Shown here: piece by piece, positions 41,415 through 49,970 of the stretch | How the letters are laid out: every line of letters begins with the position of its first letter | How positions within the stretch are numbered: position 1 is the first letter of the stretch | Source: Streptomyces sp. NBC_01306 | GTDB taxonomy: Bacteria; Actinomycetota; Actinomycetes; Streptomycetales; Streptomycetaceae | Assembly: GCF_026340465.1 (NCBI RefSeq) | Contig: NZ_JAPEPC010000001.1 | Span: 7,393,501 to 7,457,500 of the forward strand | Length of the DNA stretch: 64,000 nucleotides | Reading direction: 5' to 3' | Program-made: the position numbers and the translations under genes | Notes under the pieces: model-generated | The model's input: only the letters and a program-made list of their open reading frames with translations | What the model was told of the DNA's origin: nothing | Databases searched by the model: none

Positions 41415-42656
41415 TCAGGCGCCGGCTCGCGCCGGAAGGCGGTAATCGCTGGGCCGCGTTCCTCGATCCTTCTCGGCGGCGACGGCGGAGGCGGAAAGGA
41501 GGGTCGCGGCGGCGAGGCTGCCCCAGAGGGCGGCCGAGCCGCGGGAGGCGAGAGCAGTGACGATCGCCGGGGAGACGGCGAGGCCGAAGCCCGTGGAGAG
41601 CTGGAAACGGGTGAGGGCGTGCCCCAGGACATGGGCCGGGGCGAGGGCAGTGACGAGCGCGGTGGCGCTGCCGGCGTAGATGATCTCGCCGATGGTGCAG
41701 ACCACGGACACCACGGCGACGGCCGGGGCACCCCAGCCGTGTCCCAGTGAGGTGGCCGCGAAGAAGCCGAGGTAGGACGCGGCCAGCACCACGCCGGCGA
41801 GAGCCAGCACGGTCCGCCGGGCGAAGCGGGACATGAAGACGGTGACCGGAACCTGCAGCGTGACCACCAGCACCGTGTTCGCCACGAAAATGGCCCCCGA
41901 CCACACCGGGGAAGCGTGTAACTGCGTCACCAGGACCAGGGGAAGCGCGATTTCGGGGATGTTGAGGCAGAAGACGTAGATCACGTTGGCAGCCAGCAGC
42001 ACGCGCATCCGGGGTGCGGGTTCGTCGTCCCGGTCCTTGGCCGCGGCAGCGCCCGGATATGCACGCAGATGGACCGACCATGCCAAGGCCGCCGCGGCGA
42101 GGTAGGCGAGGCCGGTGACGGCCGCCAGAGCCTGCAACGCGGTGGTGCCACCCGCCAGGCACGCCGTGGCCAGGAGTCCACCGGCGCCCAGGCCGGCGTT
42201 GCGCAGCGCACGGCCCCCTGCGAGAGCGGCGTCGCGTTCGCGGCCGTGGGCGACCGTGGACACCAGGGCCGCATGGGCAGCCGGCCACGCCTGGTTGCCG
42301 ATGCCGAGGAAGAGCGCCGCCGCCGTGAACAGCCACGGGTGCCCCGCCGGGGCGGCCAGCAGCAGCGCCACACCCAGCACCCGCACCAGCATCGACGCCG
42401 CCACGACCGTGCTGCGCGCGCCCCGGTCCAACCATCGCCCCACCGCGGGCATGCACACCAGAGCCACGACGCTGCCTGCCGTCATGGCGATGCCGGTGGC
42501 CGACACGGACAGCTTCAGCACCGCCACCCCGTAGAGCAGCAGAAAGGGACGCAGGAAGCCGGTGCCGAGCGCGTCCACGGCCAGGGCGACGGCATAGCGG
42601 GGGCCTCCGGAGGCACGGACGAGAGCGCGCGGCTGGATATACGTTTTCGTTGCCAT
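41415..42656 (-). CDS. MFS transporter
   Basis: This 413-residue protein has about 12 predicted membrane spans. The cytoplasmic loop between spans 2 and 3 reads GRWLDRGARSTV, the MFS motif-A equivalent, and a central charged loop AAKDRDDEPAPRMR separates the halves. It is probably a proton-coupled drug or metabolite exporter; the cargo is unknown. It is divergent from an ArsR-type regulator, with a 33-bp perfect palindrome between them. ATG 42656 is used; an upstream extension would run through the palindrome. Confidence 0.9.
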   Translation of the reverse strand: MATKTYIQPRALVRASGGPRYAVALAVDALGTGFLRPFLLLYGVAVLKLSVSATGIAMTAGSVVALVCMPAVGRWLDRGARSTVVAASMLVRVLGVALLLAAPAGHPWLFTAAALFLGIGNQAWPAAHAALVSTVAHGRERDAALAGGRALRNAGLGAGGLLATACLAGGTTALQALAAVTGLAYLAAAALAWSVHLRAYPGAAAAKDRDDEPAPRMRVLLAANVIYVFCLNIPEIALPLVLVTQLHASPVWSGAIFVANTVLVVTLQVPVTVFMSRFARRTVLALAGVVLAASYLGFFAATSLGHGWGAPAVAVVSVVCTIGEIIYAGSATALVTALAPAHVLGHALTRFQLSTGFGLAVSPAIVTALASRGSAALWGSLAAATLLSASAVAAEKDRGTRPSDYRLPARAGA

Positions 42657-42690
42657 GGCGTCAACGGTGCGTTCGGCAGCCCGGGCCGGG

Positions 42691-42723
42691 CGCGTCGGTT
42701 GACGGACACCGTCAACCGACGCG
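42691..42723. promoter_or_regulatory. 33-bp perfect palindrome between MFS and ArsR genes
   Basis: The arms CGCGTCGGTTGACGG and CCGTCAACCGACGCG (15 bp each) are separated by ACA. It lies 35 bp from the transporter start and 34 bp from the regulator start, the ideal place for an operator controlling both. Confidence 0.82.
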
Positions 42724-42756
42724 GTCGTCGGCCATGCGAGCGGCGATGATGAGGAG

Positions 42757-43842
42757 ATGACGTTGAGAATCGACATCGGCGGTCCGCCGTCGGGGCAACT
42801 GCGGTTCACCGCCTCCCCGCTGGCCGAGCTGACCGCGATGCTTCACGTGCTGGCCGAACCCGCACATCACCCGCAACTCGCCGGCTGGGCTGGGGACGTC
42901 TGGGCCGGGCTGCGGCCGGAACTGGCCGAGCGGCTCAGGGAAGCGGAGTTCCTCTGGCGTTCCTCACGAGCCGACTTCCTGGTTCCCGCCCGTCCCCGGC
43001 CGACCCTCGCCGAGGAGCTGGACGACGTGGACCGGATCGACGACGAAACCTATGTGACCGCAGCGCTCATCACTACGTGCGGCAGCAACCGGGTCCACTT
43101 CGCCGGACCGTCGCCGCTCGCCGACGCGACGGCGCGCGAGCGCGCCCTGGACCTGGCCCAGGCCCGCGGCGCACTCCAAGAGGCCTTCGCGGAACGGCTG
43201 CTCGCGGACCCGGCCGCTGTGCGGGCACGGGTGCGTCACACCCTCGAACAGTGCGCCGACGCATTCTTCGACACCGCCTGGACGGGCGTCGCCGTGCAAC
43301 TCGCCACCGATCTGCGCCTGAAGAACGACCTGTTGAAGCGCCAGGGCGTCGGGGCGGCGCTCGCATCGGTCTCCGGCGCCGTCACCCTGGCACCGGACGG
43401 CAACTGCATCATCGTGGACAAGCTCCAGGACAGAGCGACCACCGCCCACGGCACCGGGGTCACGTTCGTCCCCAGCGTCTTCGGCCGCCCGCACCTGGTA
43501 GCGGTCCACGCGCCCGGGTGGCACCCGGTGGTGCAGTACCCCGTGACCGAGCCGAGCCCCTCGGCGCCGGTGCCGCTGGAAACAGTCACGCTACGGCTGG
43601 AAGCACTCGCGCATCCGGTACGGCTGCGGCTGCTGCGCACCCTGGCCCGCGGCCCGCACACCACCGGTGAACTGGCGCACGCCTGGGAACTCTCGCCCCC
43701 GGAGGTCTCCCGCCACCTCGCTGTCCTGCGCCGCGCGGGCCTGCTCACGACCCGGCGACACGGGCGCTACGTCCAGTACACCCTCAACCTGCCCGAGATG
43801 ACGACGCTGGGCACGGACCTGCTGGCGGCCGTCCTGCGCTGA
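42757..43842 (+). CDS. ArsR-type regulator with DUF5937-like N-terminal domain
   Basis: This 361-residue protein has a C-terminal winged-helix ArsR domain at about residues 275-345 (LEALAHPVRLRLLRTLARGP, LSPPEVSRHLAVLRRAGLLT, RHGRYVQYTL). An N-terminal domain of ~250 residues is common to Streptomyces regulators of this build. No metal-binding cysteine motif is present in the HTH helix, so the signal is probably not a metal. It is divergent from the MFS transporter gene and likely its repressor. Confidence 0.9.
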   Translation: MTLRIDIGGPPSGQLRFTASPLAELTAMLHVLAEPAHHPQLAGWAGDVWAGLRPELAERLREAEFLWRSSRADFLVPARPRPTLAEELDDVDRIDDETYVTAALITTCGSNRVHFAGPSPLADATARERALDLAQARGALQEAFAERLLADPAAVRARVRHTLEQCADAFFDTAWTGVAVQLATDLRLKNDLLKRQGVGAALASVSGAVTLAPDGNCIIVDKLQDRATTAHGTGVTFVPSVFGRPHLVAVHAPGWHPVVQYPVTEPSPSAPVPLETVTLRLEALAHPVRLRLLRTLARGPHTTGELAHAWELSPPEVSRHLAVLRRAGLLTTRRHGRYVQYTLNLPEMTTLGTDLLAAVLR

Positions 43843-43899
43843 GCAGTTTCGTTCTGCCGAAACGCGGCGACCGCCGCGTTCGCGACATCGTCCTACTCG

Positions 43900-44240
43900 G
43901 CAGGGCGCCGAGCCGCCCGTCGCGACCGCAGGCCGCCCTCGGGCAGTCGGGCAGCGCACCGGCTGCATCCGCCCCGGCCGTATCGCGCCGGGCCATGGCT
44001 CACGGCCCTGCCCGCCGCTGAACTTCACGGTCTTCTCGGTGCTCGGCTTCTTGGTGCCCGACACGGACACCTTGCGGCCGGCCCGATGTGCCGTGGGACG
44101 GTGGACCGCGCCTCGGTGCCGCCGATCCGCAGCGTGACGCCCTCGGCCCCGGTACAGCCGGACACGTCGGCCAGGGCGACCACGGGTCGGCCAAGTCAGC
44201 GATCAACCCGAGCTTCTCGTGCGGCTGTTCGTGTCCTGGC
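43900..44240 (-). pseudogene. Degenerate IS5-type (HARBI1-like) transposase
   Basis: Read leftwards, one frame gives ALADVSGCTGAEGVTLRIGG and TEARSTVPRH. A second frame continues with AGRKVSVSGTKKPSTEKTVK, FSGGQGREPWPGAIRPGRM. In intact transposases these segments are contiguous (GTEVQVRRP..R..FVSGKKKQNTIKTT.FSDGQGR..WSGA.RPGRMHD). At least one frameshift and loss of both ends show decay. The rest of the 43843-44404 gap shows no gene. Confidence 0.7.
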
Positions 44241-44404
44241 ATCAGGGCGCCGGGTCGCGCGTGAACCATGACCGACGCGACCGGCTCAAGAGACGACTGG
44301 CTTCTCATGCCGCCCCGGCGGAATATGAAACCACTCGGCAAGGTTCCAGGGACAGTTCGCCGGGGCCTGCCCGGTCAGGACACCTTCAGAGAGAAGATGT
44401 GACG

Positions 44405-45331
44405 ATGCGTGCTGTCATCCTGTCCGAATACGGTGGCTCCGACGTGCTCCGCATCAGCGAGGTCCCGACCCCTGAGCCGGGCGACGGTCAGATCCGTATC
44501 CGGGTCTCGGCGGCCGCGTTGAACCCCGCCGACGCTTTGATTCGTGCCGGCGCACTGGCCTCGCGTGTCCCCGTGCGGGACCACTACATTCCCGGTCTCG
44601 ACGTCGCGGGAATCGTCGATGCCCTCGGCGGCGGCGTCCACAGCTTCGAGGTCGGCGACGCCGTGATCGGCATGTCCGACTGGCCGGACACCCAAGCCGG
44701 CACGCACGCCGAGTACGTCGTCCTGCCCGCCACGGCCGTCGCTGCCGCACCCCAGCACGCGAGCCCGGTGCAGGCAGCGACGCTTCCGCTGAACGGACTC
44801 ACCGCCCGGCAGGCGCTGGACCTGCTCGCCGCGGCCGACGGCGCGACCGTGGCGATCACCGGTGCCGCAGGCGCCGTAGGCGGCTATCTCGTCGAGCTGG
44901 CGGCCGAGCGTGGCCTGCACGTCGTCGCCGTCGCCGGATCCCAGGACGAGGAACTGGTGCGCAAGTTGGGTGCCAGCCTCTTCGTACCGCGCTCTGACGA
45001 CCCCGCCGCTGCGATCCGCGCGGCAGTTCCCGGCGGAGTCGCCGGGCTGATCGACGCCGCGGCCCTGGGCGAATCAGTGATCGGTGCGCTAGGAGACGGC
45101 GGCACGTTCGTCAGTGTTCTCGGCGCCGGCCCAGCAGCGGAACGCGGGATCCGTGTCTCCCAGGTCCAGGTACACAGCGACGCGGTGCAACTCGCCGAGC
45201 TGGCTACCCTCGCGGACGCCGGCCTCGTCACCCTACGGGTGGACCGGACGATGCCGTTCTCGGAAGCCGCTGCAGCCCACGACACGCTGGCCTCGCGCGG
45301 CCTGCGCGGGCGCATCGTGCTCGTGCCCTGA
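44405..45331 (+). CDS. Zinc-free medium-chain oxidoreductase (QOR-like)
   Basis: This 308-residue MDR enzyme has an N-terminal GroES fold (ALNPADALIRAG, PGLDVAGIVDALGGGV) and the nucleotide motif ITGAAGAVGGYLVELAAE. No zinc ligands are present. It probably reduces quinones or enones with NADPH. ATG 44405 (MRAVILSEYGGSDVLR) is preferred; GTG 44399 is two codons upstream. It stands alone. Confidence 0.9.
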   Translation: MRAVILSEYGGSDVLRISEVPTPEPGDGQIRIRVSAAALNPADALIRAGALASRVPVRDHYIPGLDVAGIVDALGGGVHSFEVGDAVIGMSDWPDTQAGTHAEYVVLPATAVAAAPQHASPVQAATLPLNGLTARQALDLLAAADGATVAITGAAGAVGGYLVELAAERGLHVVAVAGSQDEELVRKLGASLFVPRSDDPAAAIRAAVPGGVAGLIDAAALGESVIGALGDGGTFVSVLGAGPAAERGIRVSQVQVHSDAVQLAELATLADAGLVTLRVDRTMPFSEAAAAHDTLASRGLRGRIVLVP

Positions 45332-45380
45332 TGAGCTGACCGCCGTCCACGCACCGGCCCGAACACAACTGACTGGCCGA

Positions 45381-45572
45381 CCACTTGGCGTCGATCCGGT
45401 CACCGCCGACCCGCGGTGGGACCGGACGGCCCAGACCGGCGCCGCCTGGGCCGACGCCTGCCTTGCCCTCGTTCGGGACGAGGGATACGTCTACGCCCAG
45501 GCGGAGATCGACACAGGAGGGCGTCTGTCCGAGGAGACCCCCGCCACCTGGCCCTCGACTCGCGCATGCTGA
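45381..45572 (+). other. Possible C-terminal gene fragment of unknown family
   Basis: A frame with coding-like third positions reads GVDPVTADPRWDRTAQTGAA, WADACLALVRDEGYVYAQAE and IDTGGRLSEETPATWPS. No start or upstream part is present, and I recognise no family. The remaining gap 45332-45875 otherwise holds only the GH92 promoter region. Confidence 0.25.
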
Positions 45573-45875
45573 GTCAGCAGACCTCCGGCACCTCTCTGTC
45601 AGCCTTGGGTGGGACGGCCCGCCCACCGGGACGGCGGACGGGCCGTGAAGCGGCTGAGCGGGAGGAATCAGGACTTCGGTCGTCCCCCGTACCGACTCCA
45701 GAACATGACAGACGCCGGTCGGTAAACCCGATCCAGGCCGCAGTTGAGCTCCCGCTCTTCCTGTTCCTCGCTGACGGCCCGCTGTCCGGCCGCCCGTTGA
45801 GGCCGGGGGCAAATCAACCCCGGCGGTCAACCGGATTGACGGAGCAGTACTTGAAGGGCAAAGATCTCAGGGAAT

Positions 45876-45889
45876 TGACAACGTTGTCA
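45876..45889. promoter_or_regulatory. LacI-type operator upstream of GH92 gene
   Basis: The perfect 14-bp palindrome TGACAAC-GTTGTCA has the central CG typical of LacI-family sites. It ends just before the AGGAAGG ribosome site of the gene at 45904, so a bound repressor would block the transcript start region. Confidence 0.75.
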
Positions 45890-45903
45890 CAGGAAGGATC
45901 GCG

Positions 45904-48264
45904 ATGAGAGCATGGAAACGCGTGTTCGCCGCCGTGTTGCTCGCCACCACTGTGGTCGCGGCATCCGCCACCCCAGGCGTCGCAGATGCCAAGGAGCGGG
46001 GACCGAAGTTCGCCGATGACCCCACCACACTGGTCGACACGTCGATCGGCAACAACGGCGACGGGACCACATTCCCGGGCGCCACCGTCCCGTTCGGCAT
46101 GGTGCAGCTGAGCCCGGACACGCAGCTCAACCAGTACGCCTCCTATGACTACAAGCAGGACACGATCCTCGGCTTCAGCCACACCCACCTCTCGGGCGTC
46201 GGCTGCCAGACGATGGGCAACTTCCGTTTCATGCCGACCACCGGGGCGGTCACGTCGTCCGACCCGGCGCAGTACGGTGCGAAGTTCAGCCACGACAACG
46301 AGACCCGCGCGCCGGGTTACTACGGAGTGAAGTTCAACAACGGTATCCAGGCCGAGCTCTCCGCGACCCAGCGAACCGGGCAGCACCGCTACACGTACCC
46401 CGCCGGATCCGGCCCCGAGAACGTGCTGATCGAGACCGGCGAGAGCAATGGCAGCACCTATGCCGGTGACGTCCACGTCGTCGGCAATGACACCGTCGAG
46501 GGCTGGCTCCAGGGCGGCAACTTCTGCGGTGAGACCGGGAAGGAACGCTACCGGATCTATTTCAGCGCCAAGTTCGACCGGAAGTTCTCAAGCTTCGGCA
46601 CCTGGACCGACGGCACCATCACCCCGAACCAGCGCGACGCATCGCGTGGCACCAAGCGCGCCGGCGCCTATGCGACCTTCGACCCGGCCAAGGGCAACCA
46701 GGTCGGCACTTCGGTGGGCCTGTCCTACACGTCGATCGACGGCGCACGCCTCAACCGCAAGGCCGAGCAGCCGAAGTCGTTCGACAAGGCCCGTGCCGCC
46801 GCGCACAACACCTGGCAGGAAGAGTTGAACCGGATGCGCGTGGCCGGTGGCAGCACCGCCGACCAGCGCACGTACTACAGCGCGCTCTACCACTCGCTGC
46901 TGCACCCGTCGATCGGGTCCGATGTGGACAACCGCTACCGCGGCTTCGACGACAAGGTGCACCGCGCGGATTCCACGTACTACCAGATGTTCTCGCTCTG
47001 GGACACCTACCGCTCGCAGAACCAACTGGTGGACCTGCTGAACCCGGACAAGGCCACTGATATGGCCAAGTCCGTGCTGCACATCTACCAGGACGGTGGC
47101 TGGCTGCCGCGCTGGGCGCTCGGCAACAGCGAGACCAACGTGATGAGCGGCGACCCCGTCACGCCGTGGATCGTCGACATCTACAACCGCGGCCTGCTCG
47201 ACAAACGCACCGCCCGCCAGCTCTTCGGCGCGCTGTGGAAGAACGCCAACGAAGTCCCCGCGGACCAGTCGATCTTCCGTGGCCGTGACGGTAACCCTAC
47301 ATACGTCAAGAACGGCTGGGTCGGCTACCAGAACCTGCCCGGGTACAAGTACGGCGACAGCCGCCAGTCGGGCTCGGCCACACTTGAGTACTCGCTCGCC
47401 GACTGCGCGCTGTCCACGATGGCCAGGGGCCTCGGCTACCAGGGCAGGGCCACGACGCTCGCCTCTCGCTGCGACAACTTCACCAAGCTGTGGGACCCCA
47501 CCGTCACCTCGCAGGGTTTCTCCGGGTTCCCGGTGGCCAAGAACGCGGACGGCACCATTGCCGGCGACCCCGATCCCGCCCAGGCCGGCGCGTTCCACGA
47601 GGGCACCGCGTGGCAGTACGAATGGCTCGCGCAGCAGGACCCGAAGACGCTCTTCGGGCTCATGGGCGGCCCTTCGCAGGCCGAGCAGCGGCTCGACAAG
47701 TTCTTCGACATGCCGACCGTGCTCACCGACCCGGCGAAGGCGGCTTCGGACTCGTGGGTGACCGGCGCGTACGACTACCACAACAACTTCGCGTTCAACC
47801 CCAACAACGAGCCCGACTTCCACGCGCCGTGGATGTACACGTGGACGGACGCGCCGTGGAAGACCTCCGCCGTGCTGCGTGCGATGCGGACGCTCTTCAC
47901 CGACGACGTGTACGGAATGCCCGGCAATGACGACCTCGGCGCCACTTCCTCGTTGCTCGTCTTCGCCATGGCAGGAATCTTCGAGCCCCAGCCCGGCTCC
48001 GCCACCTACGTGATCACAGCGCCCATGTTCGAGAAGGTCGAGATCCGGCCCGAAGACGGACGCACGATCAGCATCGATGCCCCGGGCGCCAACGCGTCGA
48101 AGCTCCAGTACGTGTCCTCCGTGGACACCGGCAAGGGGAAGTTGCGCCAGAGCTGGCTGTCCCACAAGGACCTGCTCCGCTCCGGCACGATCAGGATCAA
48201 CCTCTCGGACAGGCCGACGAGTTGGGGCGCCAACGCCGCCCCGCCCGCCATGGCCCGGCCCTGA
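45904..48264 (+). CDS. Secreted GH92 alpha-1,2-mannosidase
   Basis: This 786-residue protein has an N-terminal signal peptide (basic RAWKR, hydrophobic VFAAVLLATTVVAASA, cleavage near residue 27-29). It then has the GH92 N-terminal domain (DTSIGNNGDGTTFPGATVPF, GFSHTHLSGVGCQ) and the (alpha/alpha)6 catalytic domain (YYSALYHSLLHPS, FSLWDTYRSQNQL, WLPRWALGNSETNVMSGDP, NEPDFHAPWMYTW). GH92 enzymes are calcium-dependent inverting exo-mannosidases that trim alpha-mannosyl groups outside the cell. A LacI-type operator sits just upstream. It has no adjacent transporter. Confidence 0.95.
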   Translation: MRAWKRVFAAVLLATTVVAASATPGVADAKERGPKFADDPTTLVDTSIGNNGDGTTFPGATVPFGMVQLSPDTQLNQYASYDYKQDTILGFSHTHLSGVGCQTMGNFRFMPTTGAVTSSDPAQYGAKFSHDNETRAPGYYGVKFNNGIQAELSATQRTGQHRYTYPAGSGPENVLIETGESNGSTYAGDVHVVGNDTVEGWLQGGNFCGETGKERYRIYFSAKFDRKFSSFGTWTDGTITPNQRDASRGTKRAGAYATFDPAKGNQVGTSVGLSYTSIDGARLNRKAEQPKSFDKARAAAHNTWQEELNRMRVAGGSTADQRTYYSALYHSLLHPSIGSDVDNRYRGFDDKVHRADSTYYQMFSLWDTYRSQNQLVDLLNPDKATDMAKSVLHIYQDGGWLPRWALGNSETNVMSGDPVTPWIVDIYNRGLLDKRTARQLFGALWKNANEVPADQSIFRGRDGNPTYVKNGWVGYQNLPGYKYGDSRQSGSATLEYSLADCALSTMARGLGYQGRATTLASRCDNFTKLWDPTVTSQGFSGFPVAKNADGTIAGDPDPAQAGAFHEGTAWQYEWLAQQDPKTLFGLMGGPSQAEQRLDKFFDMPTVLTDPAKAASDSWVTGAYDYHNNFAFNPNNEPDFHAPWMYTWTDAPWKTSAVLRAMRTLFTDDVYGMPGNDDLGATSSLLVFAMAGIFEPQPGSATYVITAPMFEKVEIRPEDGRTISIDAPGANASKLQYVSSVDTGKGKLRQSWLSHKDLLRSGTIRINLSDRPTSWGANAAPPAMARP

Positions 48265-48381
48265 GGCTCGGGGTGCGGTCCCTCCCATGAGGGTCCGCAC
48301 CCCCGGGACTTCACCGGTTGGTGCGCACGTCGCGGCGGCCACACTCGGCGAAGCGGGCTCGCGGCCGGGCGCAGAACTCCG

Positions 48382-48780
48382 TCACCGCCGCGGAGCAGTC
48401 TCGTCCCGGTGCGCGCGGTGGCGCAGGTCCACGGCGGTGGCGGCGAACGCCGGCGGGCCGGGCAGCAGCGGGAGCAGGACGGGCATGGCCCACAGGAGCA
48501 GCGTGGCCAGCAACACGGCGCCGGCCGGCAGCGCGGTGCCACGCGGGTCGGCCAGCGAGCGCGCCGGCGCCTCCCGGCCGCAGAGCCGGTACGGTCCGTC
48601 CAGGGCGACCGCGCGCAGACCGACGGCGGCAGCGCCCAGGGCGAGCAGCGGCAGGACCGGCGCCATGACGGCCGCTCCCGGCAGCCCGGAGCGCAGCAAC
48701 TCCTCGTCGAGCAGGAACAGTACGCCGAACGCCGGCGGCACCAGGCCCCTGACGAGCGCGGCCGCATGATCGCCCTTCAC
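48382..48780 (-). CDS. Putative small membrane protein
   Basis: This 132-residue predicted membrane protein has hydrophobic spans VRGLVPPAFGVLFLLDEEL, MAPVLPLLALGAAAVGLRAV and AVLLATLLLWAMPVLLPLL, with a charged C-terminus RHRAHRDETAPRR. GTG 48780 (VKGDHAAALVRGL) is the likely start. No family is recognised, and the hydrophobic pattern with third-position GC bias is the only support. Confidence 0.5.
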   Translation of the reverse strand: MKGDHAAALVRGLVPPAFGVLFLLDEELLRSGLPGAAVMAPVLPLLALGAAAVGLRAVALDGPYRLCGREAPARSLADPRGTALPAGAVLLATLLLWAMPVLLPLLPGPPAFAATAVDLRHRAHRDETAPRR

Positions 48781-48981
48781 TGCGCGCTGCGAGCCAATCG
48801 CGCAGGAGGGTGATCGGCTGGACTCATGCCCCCGCGTGCAGCCTCGATCTCCTGGACTGGACGCCAGGTCGGCGCACCTGGCCGCGCCATGACGATGACC
48901 GCTCCGCTTCGCCTCAGTGGGCGGCGTGACGTTCACGGCGGAGTCGGTCCGGGCCTTGGCAGGGGACAAGAACGCAGGCGA

Positions 48982-49028
48982 ATGTGGGTGGGCCCCGACG
49001 CGGTAGTCGCGTCGGGGCCCACCCACAT
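48982..49028 (-). terminator. Strong hairpin terminator (21-bp stem, 5-nt loop)
   Basis: Arms 48982-49002 and 49008-49028 pair perfectly around GTAGT. It begins 19 bp past the stop of the leftward small hydrophobic-protein gene. There is no U-run, as is common in Streptomyces. Confidence 0.8.
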
Positions 49029-49046
49029 CAGCCTCCTGAGCGCCGT

Positions 49047-49217
49047 CTACCAGCGGTACCAGCGGCCACGCTTCCCTCCGCTCGCTGCGGGGCGGACGAG
49101 GAACCCCAGCAGCCACACGACCAGCACGATGGCGGCGATCCACCACAGGGCCTTGAGTGCGAAACCCACACCGAAAAGGATCAGGGCGAGCAGAAGAACG
49201 AGAATGATAGGAACCAT
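49047..49217 (-). CDS. Small hydrophobic membrane protein (56 aa)
   Basis: The frame encodes 56 residues: MVPIILVLLLALILFGVGFA, then LKALWWIAAIVLVVWLLGFL and VRPAASGGKRGRWYRW. It has two membrane spans and a short basic tail. Near-identical 'hydrophobic protein' genes are common in Streptomyces and often sit by stress genes, as here next to a CsbD gene. Function is unknown. GGAGG precedes ATG 49217 at usable distance. A 13-bp palindrome GTGAAC-C-GTTCAC lies upstream at 49252-49264. Confidence 0.85.
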   Translation of the reverse strand: MVPIILVLLLALILFGVGFALKALWWIAAIVLVVWLLGFLVRPAASGGKRGRWYRW

Positions 49218-49402
49218 CGTTATCAACCTCCAAGCTGACGACTGCCCTGGTGTGAACCGTTCACTCCTGCCGCCCTCATATCACCTTCATGCCGCCCGGC
49301 GGGAGATGGTTTCCGTGCAGCAGCTGTCGGGGTTTGAGCGAAAGGCTTTCGGGCCAGATGTGGCATATCGCGTTCCTCTAGTAAGGCAGGGAGTGAGTGA
49401 TT

Positions 49403-49576
49403 GTGGCTGCGGATGAGAAGGCTCAGGCCAAGGGCGAGCAGGTCAAGGGCAAAGTCAAAAAGGCCGCCGGAGGCGCTGTCGGTAACGAGTCCATGGAGGC
49501 CGAAGGGCGCGCCGAAGAAGCCAAGGGAGACCTGCGGCAGGCCAAGGAGAAGGCCAAGGACGCTTTTAAGAAGTAG
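49403..49576 (+). CDS. CsbD-family stress protein (57 aa)
   Basis: This is a 57-residue highly charged protein: AADEKAQAKGEQVKGKVKKA, AGGAVGNESMEAEGRAEEAK and a Lys-rich end. CsbD proteins are abundant general-stress products under SigB-type control in Bacillus; the molecular role is unclear. GTG 49403 matches the usual N-terminus, and GTG 49397 is two codons upstream. GGGAG precedes. It is followed by an 18-bp-stem terminator and divergent from the hydrophobic-protein gene. Confidence 0.9.
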   Translation: MAADEKAQAKGEQVKGKVKKAAGGAVGNESMEAEGRAEEAKGDLRQAKEKAKDAFKK

Positions 49577-49970
49577 AGCCGCTACACGCTGATCCCGGCA
49601 GCCGTGCCTTGGCTGCCGGGATCAGCGTTGCCCTGAGTCGTCGTCCCGGGGCTGATGCGCTGTGGCCGTGTTTCGCGGGGCTCCGTCAGGACCGTCGCGC
49701 CGTAGCCGATCGCCGCGACCTCGGGGCCTGGCTTCCCCATGTCCGGTGCTGCATGACGCACTCTTTTGAACAGGCTGAAGATGGTGATGAACGAAAGACG
49801 CATGGTGGGTGATGAGCCTCGCTTAGCCGCCCGCCAAACCGAACGATTCTGCCGGGTACGCTCGCCGGCGTAACCCCTCGGTCGGGGTGGACTCCAGCGG
49901 CCTCCTGGTCCGGAGTTGCTGTTCGCTGGTGCAGGGCGGGGGCTGCCGGGCCGGTTCACGGACCGTTGTG
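49577..49970. other. Gene-poor stretch after csbD
   Basis: Apart from the terminator at 49586-49628, this gap has one leftward open frame (about 49607-49803, beginning MRLSFITIFSLFKRVRHAAP, then DMGKPGPEVAAIGYGATVL). It has no recognised homology. I do not call it a gene. Confidence 0.3.
49586..49628 (+). terminator. Terminator after csbD (18-bp stem, 7-nt loop)
   Basis: Arms 49586-49603 and 49611-49628 pair perfectly with loop GTGCCTT, starting 10 bp after the CsbD stop codon. Confidence 0.85.
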
